A stretch of DNA of 64,000 nt from Armigeres subalbatus (Eukaryota; Arthropoda; Insecta; Diptera; Culicidae), in NCBI RefSeq assembly GCF_024139115.2, contig NW_026943215.1:1-64000 (forward strand). Direction: 5' to 3'. The notes below the pieces were generated by a model that was not told where the DNA came from, searched no databases, and saw only the letters and a program-made list of their open reading frames with translations. Below, in pieces: positions 54,321 to 64,000 of this stretch (positions are counted from its first letter, which is position 1; every line of letters starts with the position of its first letter). A program made the position numbers and the translations under genes.

Positions 54321-55008
54321 GGGGAACTGGGGGTAGGACGCCCACGTTAAGGAAAATGCCATTTTTTATCAATGAAAACCACCATTTCAGCCAGTTTTCA
54401 TCAGCGCATACTGAAGAACAGCATATCTGCGACTGACTACCGATAACAGATATCTAATTGTCCATTTTATTGCACAGAAATTTGATTTTTAAAAAGCACC
54501 CGAAAAAAATGATTTTGAAACCATGCGGGGTGAGATGCGCCAGTGGATGGGTTAAAACGCGCATGTGCTTATCGTACTGATTTTCATTTTAATTGCCTAC
54601 ATTAAGGCAATTAACCGAATGTTTCAGCTGTTTCGGTCATACGAAATGAAAGATGGGCGTAATGCCCCACACCGACCTCAGAAGTTTAAAGGCCCATAAA
54701 ATCGTTTTTAAGACCATTTTTGACGACGATTTCGTGTGGAACATAAAGAACACGAGTAAGCAGCATGGCTCATGGCTCAATTATTAATTTATCAATGTAT
54801 AACAGCGACAGAAAGACTAAATTCCAAAATCGTTTTTTCGAGTTTTTCATGTATAACTAGAGAAAAATCATGAAATATATGTATCCAATGGCAATATTTT
54901 TCATTGCTTTATCGTATAGACTATTGAAAATAATCAAAATGGGGATATTTAACCTTATTCAGGGGTGGCGCGTTTTAACCCCTATGGGCGTGCTACCCCC
55001 ACTTCCCC
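54321..55008. mobile_element. MITE, TA duplication, GGGGAACTGGGGG ends
   Basis: The left end GGGGAACTGGGGGTAGGACG and the complement of the right end (GGGGAAGTGGGGGTAGCACG) match at about 26 of 28 positions. TA flanks at 54319-54320 and 55009-55010. The 688-bp interior repeats pieces of the end ('ccatgcggggtgagatgcgcc', 'ggtggcgcgttttaacccc') in both orientations. No transposase. Short frames (54870-55199) are not gene-like. Confidence 0.75.
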
Positions 55009-55289
55009 TATTTCGGGTTATCCTTGAGAACAAAGCGAAGGCCACAATTGCCCATATTCAAATGTACAAATCGACCATTTTTGCGAATGTTCCGGATCTT
55101 CCATGGGTGCACCCGGTGCCAACAATGGTCCGTGTGGCAGTCACAACAATCATGCCATACTCCACACTGGTTCTAAAAAATCTCGGCGCTCTACGATGAC
55201 ATTTACGAATTGTTAATTTTTACGGATGTTTCGGATTTGCACGGATCATATTCTAGCGAATAAGTGTATAAGGTGGAGGCGATATAGGC

Positions 55290-55560
55290 GCAAGTGCGTG
55301 TTGGCTCTTGTTTCGGACGGCAGAACGATCGCGCGATTTGCCGAAATTTTGTGTTTTGCATTGCGCGGCCGGTAATAAAGTTAATTAGTTCAGTGCGTGT
55401 TGGCTTTTGCATTTTGTGTTTTGCATTGCGCGGCCGGTAATAAAGTTAATTAGTTCAGTGCGTGTTGGCTCTTGTTTCGGACGGCAGAACGATCGCGCGA
55501 TTTGCCGAAATTTTGTGTTTTGCATTGCGCGGCCGGTAATAAAGTTAATTAGGGGTAATG
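55290..55560 (+). repeat. Tandem promoter-like units
   Basis: Three units run in tandem: 'gtgcgtgttggctcttgttt' followed by 'cggacggcagaacgatcgcg', 'cgatttgccgaaattttgtg', 'ttttgcattgcgcggccgg' and 'taataaagttaattag'. The second unit is shortened. Further units follow the MITE at 55746-55880. Repeated GC-rich 5' units with 'cagtgcgtg' are reminiscent of promoter monomers of LINE 5' regions. The same unit is present in single copy in the insertion at 5386-5843. Confidence 0.6.
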
Positions 55561-55742
55561 ACGGCTTTGGCAGGTTTTGTTCTATTATTGGCAGGGGGTT
55601 TTTTTATGACTGATTATGCTCAAATTTGGCCCAAACATTCTTTGCATATCAAAGAATATTGTGGCTAACTTTCATAAAATTCGGTCGACAAAAACCCCCC
55701 TGCCAATAATAGAACAAAACCTGCCAAAGCCGTCTGTTCCCC
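55552..55742. mobile_element. Small MITE, TA duplication, GGGG ends, splitting a tandem unit
   Basis: 191 bp with inverted ends of about 50 bp: GGGGTAATGACGGCTTTGGC against the complement of the right end (GGGGAACAGACGGCTTTGGC), continuing through 'aggttttgttctattattggcaggggg'. TA flanks (55550-55551 and 55743-55744). The empty site is visible in the neighbouring unit as 'ttaattagttcag', which confirms the TA duplication. Confidence 0.8.
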
Positions 55743-56203
55743 TAGTTCAGTGCGTGTTGGCTTTTGCATTTTGTGTTTTGCATTGCGCGGCCGGTAATAA
55801 AGTTAATTAGTTCAGTGCGTGTTGGTTTTGTTTCGGACGGCAGAACGATCGCGCTGATTTGGCCGAAATTTTGTGTTTTGTTTTGTTTTTCCCTTAGGAC
55901 GGTTCGTAAGTAAATTGATGAATATATTTTATTACTTTTACAGCATATACTGTGTTATTGACAAACGCTCTATATTGTCGAATAGAGCTCCCTATTATTC
56001 ACCTTTCCCACTAACACAAATTTTCCTTCCTCAGACATCTATGAAGATAGTATGGGTTCCCTGCATCTTCACTAGTAGATGTTGAACTAACATTCCTTCC
56101 TAGCCTTCCGTGATTGTAAGGACGTGGCCAGGTATACAACTGCTACTGTATAGGAAAAGGTACTAATCCCAAGTACCAATTTGCGACAATATAGTTAGTA
56201 GAT

Positions 56204-56475
56204 TGCTCAATTCAAGCTCTGTCTGGTAAGGGGTGGTGTCGCGGAGAGGGTTCTCTTCGTCGACTTCCCCTCATTTGAATGAAAGTGACAGGCAAGGAGT
56301 TTCTTTGCAGTTTATCACCTCAGAATGCAAGTTCGCATTGTTTTCTTTCGTTCTGAAGTGATAAACCACAGAGAGATCTGCTGCTTGTCACTTTTGTTTA
56401 AGGGAGGGGGGGTCGACGGGGAGAGTCTTCTCTTGCGACATTCGCCCTTATTCCAGATGGAGCTTGAATTGAGCA
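56204..56475. mobile_element. Foldback element, TGCTCAATTCAAGCTC ends
   Basis: 272 bp in which the left half is matched by the complement of the right half: 'tgctcaattcaagctc', 'tgtcgc', 'cgtcgac', 'agtgacaagcag' and 'gtttatcac.tcagaa'. The target duplication is not clear. Confidence 0.6.
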
Positions 56476-57119
56476 TTGTATAGCCACCCACGATTTGTAC
56501 AATCACATATGCTATATGCTATGCTATGCTATGTTTCGGATTTGCACGGATCATCCAGAGGACCATCCGTATGCCAATATGGTCCGTGTATGGATAACAA
56601 CATCAATTCCATAAAACAAGAATACGTTCAAAAAAATCCAGCGATCTACGATTAAATTTACCAATAGACTATTTTAACGGATATTATAGCCATAATGCGT
56701 GTAAAACTACACTCATACATAAGCACATACATAGAAACAGCGACTGCCAACCGGCACATTAGGATCGATACCAGTAAGGTCCTAATTACGATATACTGGT
56801 TACGGCTTACGACAACGGACAGAATTTGGATAGTGGATTGGAAACGACGACATTGGGCTGACGGTCGTGCTGTTCTACTCCCTGAGTAAGGAAGGGTGAC
56901 ACCGGCTTGAAATGGCGAGTGGGCTAACAGTACGGCCGCCTCCGTCCCGGTAAAAAACTAGCAGTCCTCCGAATACGTTCAATACTCGTCCACCAATTTT
57001 ATTGGTGAGTACTAGGCTCGGTTGAGATTCTCCCGATTGCGCGATCGGCTCTGAACACGGCCATATAAGTGCGCCCGTGTCAACCCTAGCATGGACCTCA
57101 CTGCTTGCAAAGACAATCC

Positions 57120-58486
57120 ATGGATCATAAGCGACTATGTACGACGGGTGGAGATAACGGGTTGGTGAGATCACCGCCACTAGCGACAGTAGTGCTACAG
57201 CAACAACAGCAGCAGCGGCCTGGGCAAAGTGAGTTAAACAAGCCCTCACAAAAGCCGAAAATAGTGGCAGCGAAGAAATTGATGGAAGAGCTCCTCAATT
57301 TCTTGGATGGGAGAAACTACGTCCATAAGGAGATTAAGAGCACGGTTCACAAGATCCGGAAGGCGCTAGTATCGGCAGCGAATGAATTCGATACAGCATC
57401 GCTGAGGGCCGATGTAGCGGAGCACGCATTAGCGCTGACTAAGGCTTCTACTGTCTTAGCTCCGCATGAACAGGGCTATATCGGCACAGTTCCGTCGTAC
57501 TCTAAGAAGCAATGGAAAGGGAAACTGAGTGGGGAGTACATCAGTCTCCATGACTCCCAAAAGGGCCAGAACCTCGTCGGGAGACGGAAGGCCATGCGGG
57601 CTCAAGCGGCAAATGCGGGAGGACGCTGTCGAAGGGATAGACGCTACTTCACAGGGAGGAGGATGGAGTAGCGTAGTAGGCCAGAAGGAAAAAAGAAATA
57701 GACAGTTGAAACGAAAAGAGGCGAGAAAAATGAAGCAGTACAAGAAAGGAAAGCCTCCGTTGCGTCAGAAACCGTCTAAGGGACAAGCCGTACTCGTCAA
57801 GGCCAAAGACGCTACGACGTATGCATCGCTCCTGAAGAAGGTTAGAGAGGATCCGGAGCTGAGGGACTTAGGCGAGAACGTAGTAAGGACCAGGCGCACT
57901 CAAGCAGGAGAGATCCAGCTAAAGAAGGACCCTACGGTTGATAGCTCGGTTATGCAAGAGCGTATTGCAAAATCGCTGGGCGCAGAGGCGGAAGTTAAAT
58001 CCCTGATTCCAGAGATGGTGATTATGTGCAGGGATCAAGACAAGATTACGTCGGAAGAGGAGCTCAAGTATGCACTAAGCTCATAGTGTTATTTGGGCGA
58101 GGTGCAAATGGCGATACGAAAAAGGAAAACGTACGGAGGCCCACAAACAGCGATGATTCGTCTGCCAGTAACCGCTGCTAAAAAAGTTCTGGAGGTAGGC
58201 AAACTGACTGTTGGATGGTCAAAATGCCCATTGAAAGCCACCCGCCAGAGAACAAACAAATGGAGAGATGCTTCAAATGTTTGGGCTTTGGACACCGGGC
58301 AGGGTCCTTGTAAAGGTCTGGACAGATCCAACATGTGTTGGAAATGTTGTGAGACAGTTCATCTTGTGAAAGACTACACGCAAAGACCGAAGTGCATGCT
58401 TTGCGCTCCAGAGGACGGAAATAACCACCAGACGGGCTGCTACAAATGCCCTATATACAAGAGGGCGATCGCAGGTCAGCAGTAGT
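57120..58486 (+). pseudogene. R1-type ORF1 (Gag-like)
   Basis: From ATG 57120 (MDHKRL) the frame has a poly-Gln run and a Lys-rich helical region (57240-57470). Near 57590 it shifts to a frame with 'GQAVLVKAKDATTYASLLKK', 'REDPELRDLGENVVRTRRTQ', 'KSLGAEAEVKSLIPEMVI' and 'EEELKYALS', the RRM-like domain of R1 ORF1. At 58090 it shifts again: 'QTAMIRLPVTAAKKVLEVGK', 'MCWKCCETVHLVKDY' and 'PKCMLCAPEDGNN' are zinc knuckles, with the first mutated. The normal protein binds LINE RNA and directs it to chromatin. Confidence 0.75.
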
Positions 58487-59698
58487 GCAGATAATTCTGA
58501 TTAATCTGAATCACTGCGATACCGCACAGCAACTGTTATGGCAGTCAACAACAGAAACGATGTGTGACGTAGCGATAATTGCAGAGTGGTATCGAGTTCC
58601 CCCTGATAACGGAAACTGGGTGGCTGATAGAACGGGAATGGCAGCAATACAAGTTATGGGCAGATTTCCTATCCAAGAAGTAGTAGAGAGTTCATGCAGT
58701 TCGTGCAGTATGCAGTTGCTATGCACCTCCAAGGTGGGCAGTGGAGCAGTTTAGCAAGATGCTAGAGCGGTTAACCGACAACCTGATCGGACGAAGGCCG
58801 GTAATTATGGGAGGTGATTTCAATGTCTGGGCTGTGGAGTGGGGCAGCAGAGTCACCAATACGAGAGGGTATATTCTCCTGGAAGCTCTGGCGAAGCTAG
58901 ATGTACGACTGTGCAATGAAGGCTCTGTAAGCACATTTCGGAGAGACGGAGGAGTCTATTATCGATGTCACGTACTGTAGTCCTTCGTTGATGGCGAACA
59001 CGAACTGGAGAGTTAGCGAAGTGTACACCCATAGCGATCACCAGGCGATTCTGCGCTATTGTATTGGGCAACGAAACCATGAAACAACACGGAGAAGAGT
59101 GACCGTTGAGCAGAAGTGGAAGACGAAAGCCGGACAACAGTTTCGAGAACGACGATACGGCCGAACTGATAAGAAGGATGGTAGCGGCTTGTGATAGCGC
59201 ATTGCCGCGAAAACTGGAGCCTATGAGCTATCGGCGTCCAGCCTACTGGTAGAACGCTCGCTCAGTGCACTACGCGCTGCTTGTCTTAGATCCAGGAGGC
59301 GGGCACAGAGAGCGAGGACGGAACCAGAGAGAGAGGAGCGCAAGGCGTCGTTCCGGGAAGCTAGAACCGCATTGAAACGGGTAATCAAGATTAGCAAGTC
59401 AGATTGCTATGCCGAGCTATGCCGAGAAGCAGACGCCAATCCCTGGGGTGATGCGTATCGCGTTGTAATGGCGAAGATTAAAGGCCCGTCGACGCCAGCT
59501 TAAATGTGCCCAGTTATGCTGAAGGAAATCGTGGAGGGTCTCTTCCCGAAACACGATCCGACTACGTGGCCACCGATACCGTACGGCGAAGAAGAAGAAG
59601 CAATTTCCGAGGGTCGGCAAGTGTCCAATGACGAGCTGGCAGAAGCTGCGAAGCGCCTGAAAATGAAGAAAGCACCCGGTCCAGATGGAATACCATAA
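58487..59698 (+). pseudogene. R1-type ORF2 endonuclease and start of RT
   Basis: Fragments in order are 'IILINLNHC', 'CDVAIIAEWYRVP', 'GRRPVIMGGDFNVWAVEWGS' (GGDFN catalytic motif), 'ALAKLDVRLCNEGSVSTFRR', 'HSDHQAILRY' (SDH motif), and after a linker 'LAEAAKRLKMKKAPGPDGIP', the first RT block. Breaks occur near 58680, 58975, 59190 and 59490. The coding sequence stops right after PDGIP and the palm domain is absent. Confidence 0.75.
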
Positions 59699-59826
59699 TG
59701 ATACTTTTGCCAGCAGCTACAGCTCTCCCTCATTTTCAACAGGTTATTGGCCCGAGAACGGTTCGTGTTCAGTCTGTGCGACACATTGTCGAAGATGGTG
59801 ATTATGTCTTTTTGAAAAGAAAAGAT
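59699..59826. other. Sequence of unknown origin between RT start and foldback
   Basis: The bases directly after the 'APGPDGIP' RT motif do not resemble RT, so an internal deletion or replacement took place before the foldback inserted at 59835. Confidence 0.4.
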
Positions 59827-59834
59827 CTACAACT

Positions 59835-60258
59835 CAGGGATGTTATCGATCATTTAGTAATTCGCGTTCGATCATTTAGTAGTTTGTCAATAACTCATTC
59901 TAGAAGCTGAATTTCAAAATGTGTTGTATGGTGGACTTCTAGTGCGAAGGTTTTTCTGCAACTCTGCCTCATGGTTCATTGTTTGAATTCCACTAGTAAC
60001 GGAGGTATAACTATAGATTCAGTAACTTAGACTAAATGATAACAAAATTCCAATCATTTAGTTTAAGTTACTGTAACTAGCGCTATAACTCCGTTATGAG
60101 TAGAATTCTAACAACGCACCATTAGGCAGAGTTGTAGAAAAACATTCGCAATAGAAGTCCACCATACAACACATTTTGAAATTCAGCTTCTGTAATGAGT
60201 TATTGACAAACTACTAAATGATCGAACGCGAATTCCTAAATGATCGATAACATCCTTG
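59835..60258. mobile_element. hAT-like foldback MITE, copy 2
   Basis: 424 bp with ends CAGGGATGTTATCGATCATT and the complement of the right end (CAAGGATGTTATCGATCATT). Arms of about 180 bp include 'caataactcattc', 'tgttgtatggtggacttcta' and 'caactctgcct', shared with copy 1 at 53381-53779. Both sides are flanked by CTACAACT (59827-59834 and 60259-60266), a perfect 8-bp duplication. It has no coding capacity. Confidence 0.8.
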
Positions 60259-60360
60259 CTACAACTTAGTATCGAGGCCATGTGGTGCTGTGAGATCATG
60301 GATTGGCTACGACAGTTCGGAATCTATGGGGAAGTTAGAACGTTTGGTAGGTTGCTATCT

Positions 60361-60670
60361 GGTCAGTAGAGGTCCAAGAGGAACTTTGGACCAAAATAAT
60401 AACATTTAAGAGCTGGTCAGCAGAGGCGTATGTGCAGGAAAGGTTGTTCTACAACGTCGAATAACAGGGCCATTTGTACGAGCAACATATTGACCAGGAG
60501 TTGTATTGCAGATGAGGAGATCAGGATGACTGGCTCAGTGTTAGGAGGAGCGAGGACATTAGCGATCGATTTTATACGAACATGTTTATAGAAAACAAAA
60601 TTGGTAATCAATGAGCAAAATTGTTTCATCTTTTCTATGGTGTTTTAAAATGCCGTATACGTGTACATAT
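60361..60670. other. Unassigned sequence after the R1 remnant
   Basis: No gene or repeat is recognised between the end of the R1 remnant and the next inverted-repeat family member. Confidence 0.3.
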
Positions 60671-60672
60671 TA

Positions 60673-61330
60673 GAGTGGGGCGTCATGCGGTTATTTTTTC
60701 AAATCAATGGTTTTTCGAAGCCAGTCTGGGTCCTGAACAACTGTGCAGAATTTGGGACCAATTGGTTGCTTCCTTGCTTTCCGCATCGCGTTTGAAGTTT
60801 GTATGGAAATTAGTATAGGAGAACGTATATTTTTGCATTTCTACTACTAGAGGTTTCAGTTCATCGTAAACCAAGTGGCACATTGCGTTAAAGTATAACC
60901 CAAAGGATGCCGAAAAACTTTGCTGAAGAAGGCACGTTGCTGGAACGTTCACGAAAAAAGTTATAACGCTTCGAAGATTGAGTGTTCAAACCATATGCAA
61001 AAAATCATTTATTCTGCCAGCACTGCCGAACTACGTAGACCAATCATTTAACTGAGTGTTATTTCAAAATAATTGATCTTATAGAGCTTTAGAGCTAATA
61101 GGAGCTATCCGGAATCATTTCACAAAGAAAAAAATCCGACAAGAAGTAAGATGAGTTTTGCCCTTCGATAACCATAGGTCGTCCGGTAGTGCTGGCAGAA
61201 ACATTGATTTATGGTTGCATATGGTTTGAAAAATCAATTTTCGAAATGTAATAACATTTTTTGTAAACCTTCCAGCTAGATAGCTTCGTCGGCAAAATCT
61301 TCCGGCATCTTCCAGACTATATGCTAACGC
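60673..61330 (+). mobile_element. Long inverted-repeat element, copy B (truncated)
   Basis: It starts GAGTGGGGCGTCATGCGG after TA (60671-60672). It follows the complement of copy A (22703-23488): 'caactgtgcagaatttggga', 'tttccgcatcgcgtttgaag', 'gcactgccgaactacgtag', 'tagtgctggcagaaac', 'taaaccttcc.gct'. The right end is lost near 61330, where another repeat ('gggcgtagccaggattt' with a G run) begins. Confidence 0.6.
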
Positions 61331-61720
61331 ATGGGCGTAGCCAGGATTTCGAGAAGGGGGGGGCCAACTTTTTTCTAAATCGTAGTTTTATAGTAGTTTT
61401 ATAAAAACACATGAATATTAACACATGAAACCAAATCCAAACCAAATCGAAACAATAATGATTGAAACAATAATGGATTTAAAAGAACGTGATTTATTGC
61501 TCATCAGATATTTTTAAATAAAGTGAGAAAAATATTAACGAACTTAGTATTCAGAAAGAATATAAAATCGGCTATAACAATTATTATAAAAATTCTGCAT
61601 TCTTCCATAAGTCTTGTCTTATGCATTCTTCCATAAGTTTAAGAAAACTACAACCATACATCTGAATTTCTAAACAAATCCTCTCTGAAATAATATTTGT
61701 TATAAAATAGGCAGAAAAAT
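61331..61720. other. Repeat end plus unassigned AT-rich sequence
   Basis: 'gggcgtagccaggatttcg' with a run of G (61330-61365) looks like the end of a dispersed element. The rest is AT-rich without features. Confidence 0.35.
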
Positions 61721-61724
61721 CAAT

Positions 61725-64000
61725 ATGCAAGCTTTCTCCAGGAATTCCTTCGACAATTGCTCCTGGCATTATATCCGAAATTCTATCAGGGAATTAATCC
61801 GAAAATTCCACCATTATTTACTCCAAGAAAATCTTCACGAGCTTCACGAATTTGGAAAATCCGCAGAATTGCCAGTAAACATTCCTGAGAATTTCAATAT
61901 CTTCGAATTTCTTGTGTAAATTCCATAAAATTTTCCGTGAATTGTTTCGAATAATTTCTTGTGAAAATTTCAAAAATTCCACCGGAAATTTATATAGAAA
62001 TTATACCGAAAATGAAATCAACAATGGAATTTTCGGAGGAATTCCTAGATTAATTCGCAATGAAATTCAAGATTTCCACTGGGAGATCCTCCAGGAGTTT
62101 CTCCGAAAATTCCTCCTGGGATTCTTGCAGGAGTTCCACCGGCATTTCCAATTTCTCTAGGATTTCCTTCGAGAAATAATTCCGGTAGTTCTATCGGCAG
62201 TTCCTCTGAAAATTCTTCCGGGAATTTCGGCAGAATTGGAATTTATATAGGCTCCTTCAGAAATTTATATAGATTTTGCACCAGAAGCTCCTCTGAGAAT
62301 TTCTCTGCGAGCTCCTCAGGGAATTCTCCGGGAGGTCCTCTGATGATGATGATGGTCCAGCTACAAACCCCAACAAAGGTTTCAGCTAGACGAGATTTGT
62401 CTATAAGATGAATTCTCTTGTTTCCGAGAATGCTTCTGGTAGTTTCCCCGGGGTTCCTTTGAAAATTCTCCCGGGATTTTCTTCAGAAATTCTTCCAGAA
62501 ATTTTTTTCGAGAGTTCCTCCGGGAATTCCACCAGCAATTCATCCGAGAGTTTCTCCGGAAATTCCTCCGAGAGTTCCACCAGAAGCTATTCCAGGAAAT
62601 TATTCAGGCTTTTTTTCAGGAAATCATTTAGGCTTTCTTCAGAAATTAAGCTGGAAATTCCTCCAAAAGTTCTTCCGATAGTTTCTCTGGGAGCTCATCC
62701 GGGAGGTCCTCTAGGAATTCTTCTAGGAGTTCCTCCTGAAATTCCTCCGGGAGTTCTTACGGGATCTCCTCCGTCAGTTCCTTCGGGATTTCCTCCGGGA
62801 GATCCACCAGCAGTTTCTACGAGAATCCCTCCAGGAGTTTCACCGGCAGTTTCTCCGGGTGTTTCTCTGAAAAGGAACTCCCGGAGGAACTCCCAGAGTA
62901 ATTTCCGGAGGAACTCCCGGGGGATTTTCTATAGGAATTTCGGGAGAAATTTTCAGAGCAATTCTCGGGGAAACTGCCGGTGGAACTTCTGGAGGATTTT
63001 TTTGAAGAATCAAAGGAAGAATTTCCGGAGGAAATCCTGAAGGGATTCTCGGAGGAACTCTCGTAAGAATTCTAGGAAGAACTCCCAAATGAACTTCCGT
63101 AAGAATTCCAGGAGGAACTCCTGGAAGAGGAATTCCCGTAAGAACTCCCAGAGAAATTCTCCGAGGAACTTCTGGAGGAATTAGTAGATAAATGCCTAAA
63201 GAAATGCTAAATGAATTCCTGGAAGAAAGCCTGATTGAATTCCCGAAGTAACTACTGGTGGAACTTCAGAGGATTATCCGGTGGAATACCCTAGAGGAAG
63301 AGAAAAAATATTTCTGAAGGAACTTCCGAAATCCCATTTCCCGTGAAATTCCTGCCAAATATCGTCCAGGAATTCCCTATTAAGTTCCTGGAGGTATTAC
63401 CGGAGAATTTCTTGGAAAAACTCCTGGAAGAACTCCCGGAGGAACTCCCACAAGCACTTCCGGAGGAATTCCCACATGGAAGTCCTGAAATAATTCTTAG
63501 AGAAGTTCCTAAAGGAATTTCCGAAAAAATATCTGAAGGAATTCCCAGATGAAATCCTGAAAGTATTCCCAGATGAATTGCTGAAGAAAATCCCTGCGGA
63601 TTGTTCCGAAGAAATTTCTGGAAGAACTCTTGGCAGATATCCGAGTAAATTCCGAGTGAAGTCCGGAAGGAATTCTAGTACACTTCCGCGGAAAATCTCC
63701 CGGGAAAATTCCTGAAGGAATTCCTGGAGAAGTACCTGCCGAAAAAATACCTGTAAGAATTTCTGGGGAAATACTTGGACGAATTCCAGGAGAAATTCAT
63801 GAAGATATTTGTAGAGGATTTCTTGAAGAATATTCTGAAGTATTTGCGAAAAGAATTCCAGATTGGAATGCTAGATGATTTCGCTATTGAATGTTTGGAG
63901 GTATTTCCGGAAAATTTCCTGGAAGTAATCCCGGAGGAATTAAAGGAAGAGTTCCGAGAGGAATGCCCGGAGAAGTTCCTAGAAGAATTTCCTAAGGAAT
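61725..64000. repeat. Degenerate satellite array to the window edge
   Basis: AATTCC/TCCGG-type 12/24-bp units again. The theme is TTCCTCCGGGAG-like to about 62860, then flips to GGAGGAACTCCCGG-like to the edge, so an inversion of unit polarity lies near 62870. A short non-satellite piece ('gatgatgatgatggtccagctacaaacccc', about 62341-62405) interrupts it. Long frames (62408-63040) are Ser/Pro/Asn repeats and are not genes. Confidence 0.8.

Larger units (their letters stand above)
55250..56530 (+). mobile_element. Retroposed element with promoter-like 5' repeats and (TATGC)n tail
   Basis: A 24-nt direct repeat beginning ATGTTTCGGATTTGC flanks it at 55226-55249 and 56531-56554. The 5' side holds tandem units (55290-55890). 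The 3' side holds 'attccttcctagccttccgtg' sequence (56090-56125) and ends in 'tgctatatgctatgctatgctatg'. A 5' unit array, a simple-sequence tail and a long target duplication describe a LINE that lost its coding part. Two inverted-repeat elements (55552-55742 and 56204-56475) inserted later. Confidence 0.6.
56695..60360 (+). mobile_element. R1-clade LINE, degraded
   Basis: It has a GC-rich leader (56695-57119), ORF1 (57120-58486), the endonuclease of ORF2 (58487-59200), the linker to the start of the RT (59500-59698), then a deletion and unrelated sequence, a hAT-like foldback, and a small 3' RT remnant (60259-60360, 'EAMWCCEIMDWLRQFG'). Zinc-knuckle and ORF1 domain phrases match R1/LOA-type LINEs. 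The RT palm is missing, so it cannot be active. Confidence 0.75.

Noticed and set aside
62408..63040. 210-codon Ser/Pro/Asn-rich frame
   Set aside because: Satellite-derived. It spans the point where unit polarity reverses.

Overview
The window looks like repeat-rich, low-gene-density nuclear DNA of an insect, most likely a culicine mosquito (Aedes type). The reasons are the mix of transposon families: decayed LINEs resembling RTE/JAM1, I, R1 and CR1 clade elements, an mdg1/412-like LTR retrotransposon, many TA-flanked MITEs, and kilobases of a degenerate AATTCC-rich satellite. The DNA is AT-rich outside LINE remnants, and one 53-nt intron has canonical insect splice sites. No bacterial-style operon, rRNA or CRISPR array is present. 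A run of 25 N at 30312-30336 marks an assembly gap.

Layout. 1-2640: three MITEs (430-1087 with an 11-bp target duplication, 1227-1762 and 1768-1940 with TA duplications). 2640-6020: degenerate satellite holding a tRNA-bearing element (4410-4750) and an insertion with a 22-bp duplication (5386-5843). 6740-8250: tandem repeat, a MITE and a CA microsatellite. 8246-11660: CR1-like LINE. 11965-18673: complete LTR retrotransposon with two small membrane-protein frames ahead of gag. 18674-24780: mostly unassigned, with two weak coding-like patches. 24860-26320: satellite of about 185 bp split by a second tRNA-bearing element. 27340-30125: RTE-like LINE. 30440-32530: unassigned coding-like sequence on the minus strand. 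35850-41310: satellite. 42075-42710: two MITEs. 42740-47255: I-clade LINE. 49090-50148: inverted-repeat element enclosing an intron-containing gene candidate on the minus strand. 51720-53300: satellite. 53300-53940: RTE fragment split by a hAT-like foldback. 54321-56690: MITE and a retroposed element with promoter-like repeats. 56695-60360: R1-clade LINE split by a second hAT-like foldback. 61720-64000: satellite.

Almost everything recognisable is mobile-element biology, and most coding regions carry frameshifts or stops. The two most unusual items are the spliced, polyadenylation-signalled gene candidate inside a terminal-inverted-repeat element at 49.1-50.1 kb, and the LTR element's two extra membrane-anchored small proteins. 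No ordinary host gene could be identified with confidence.
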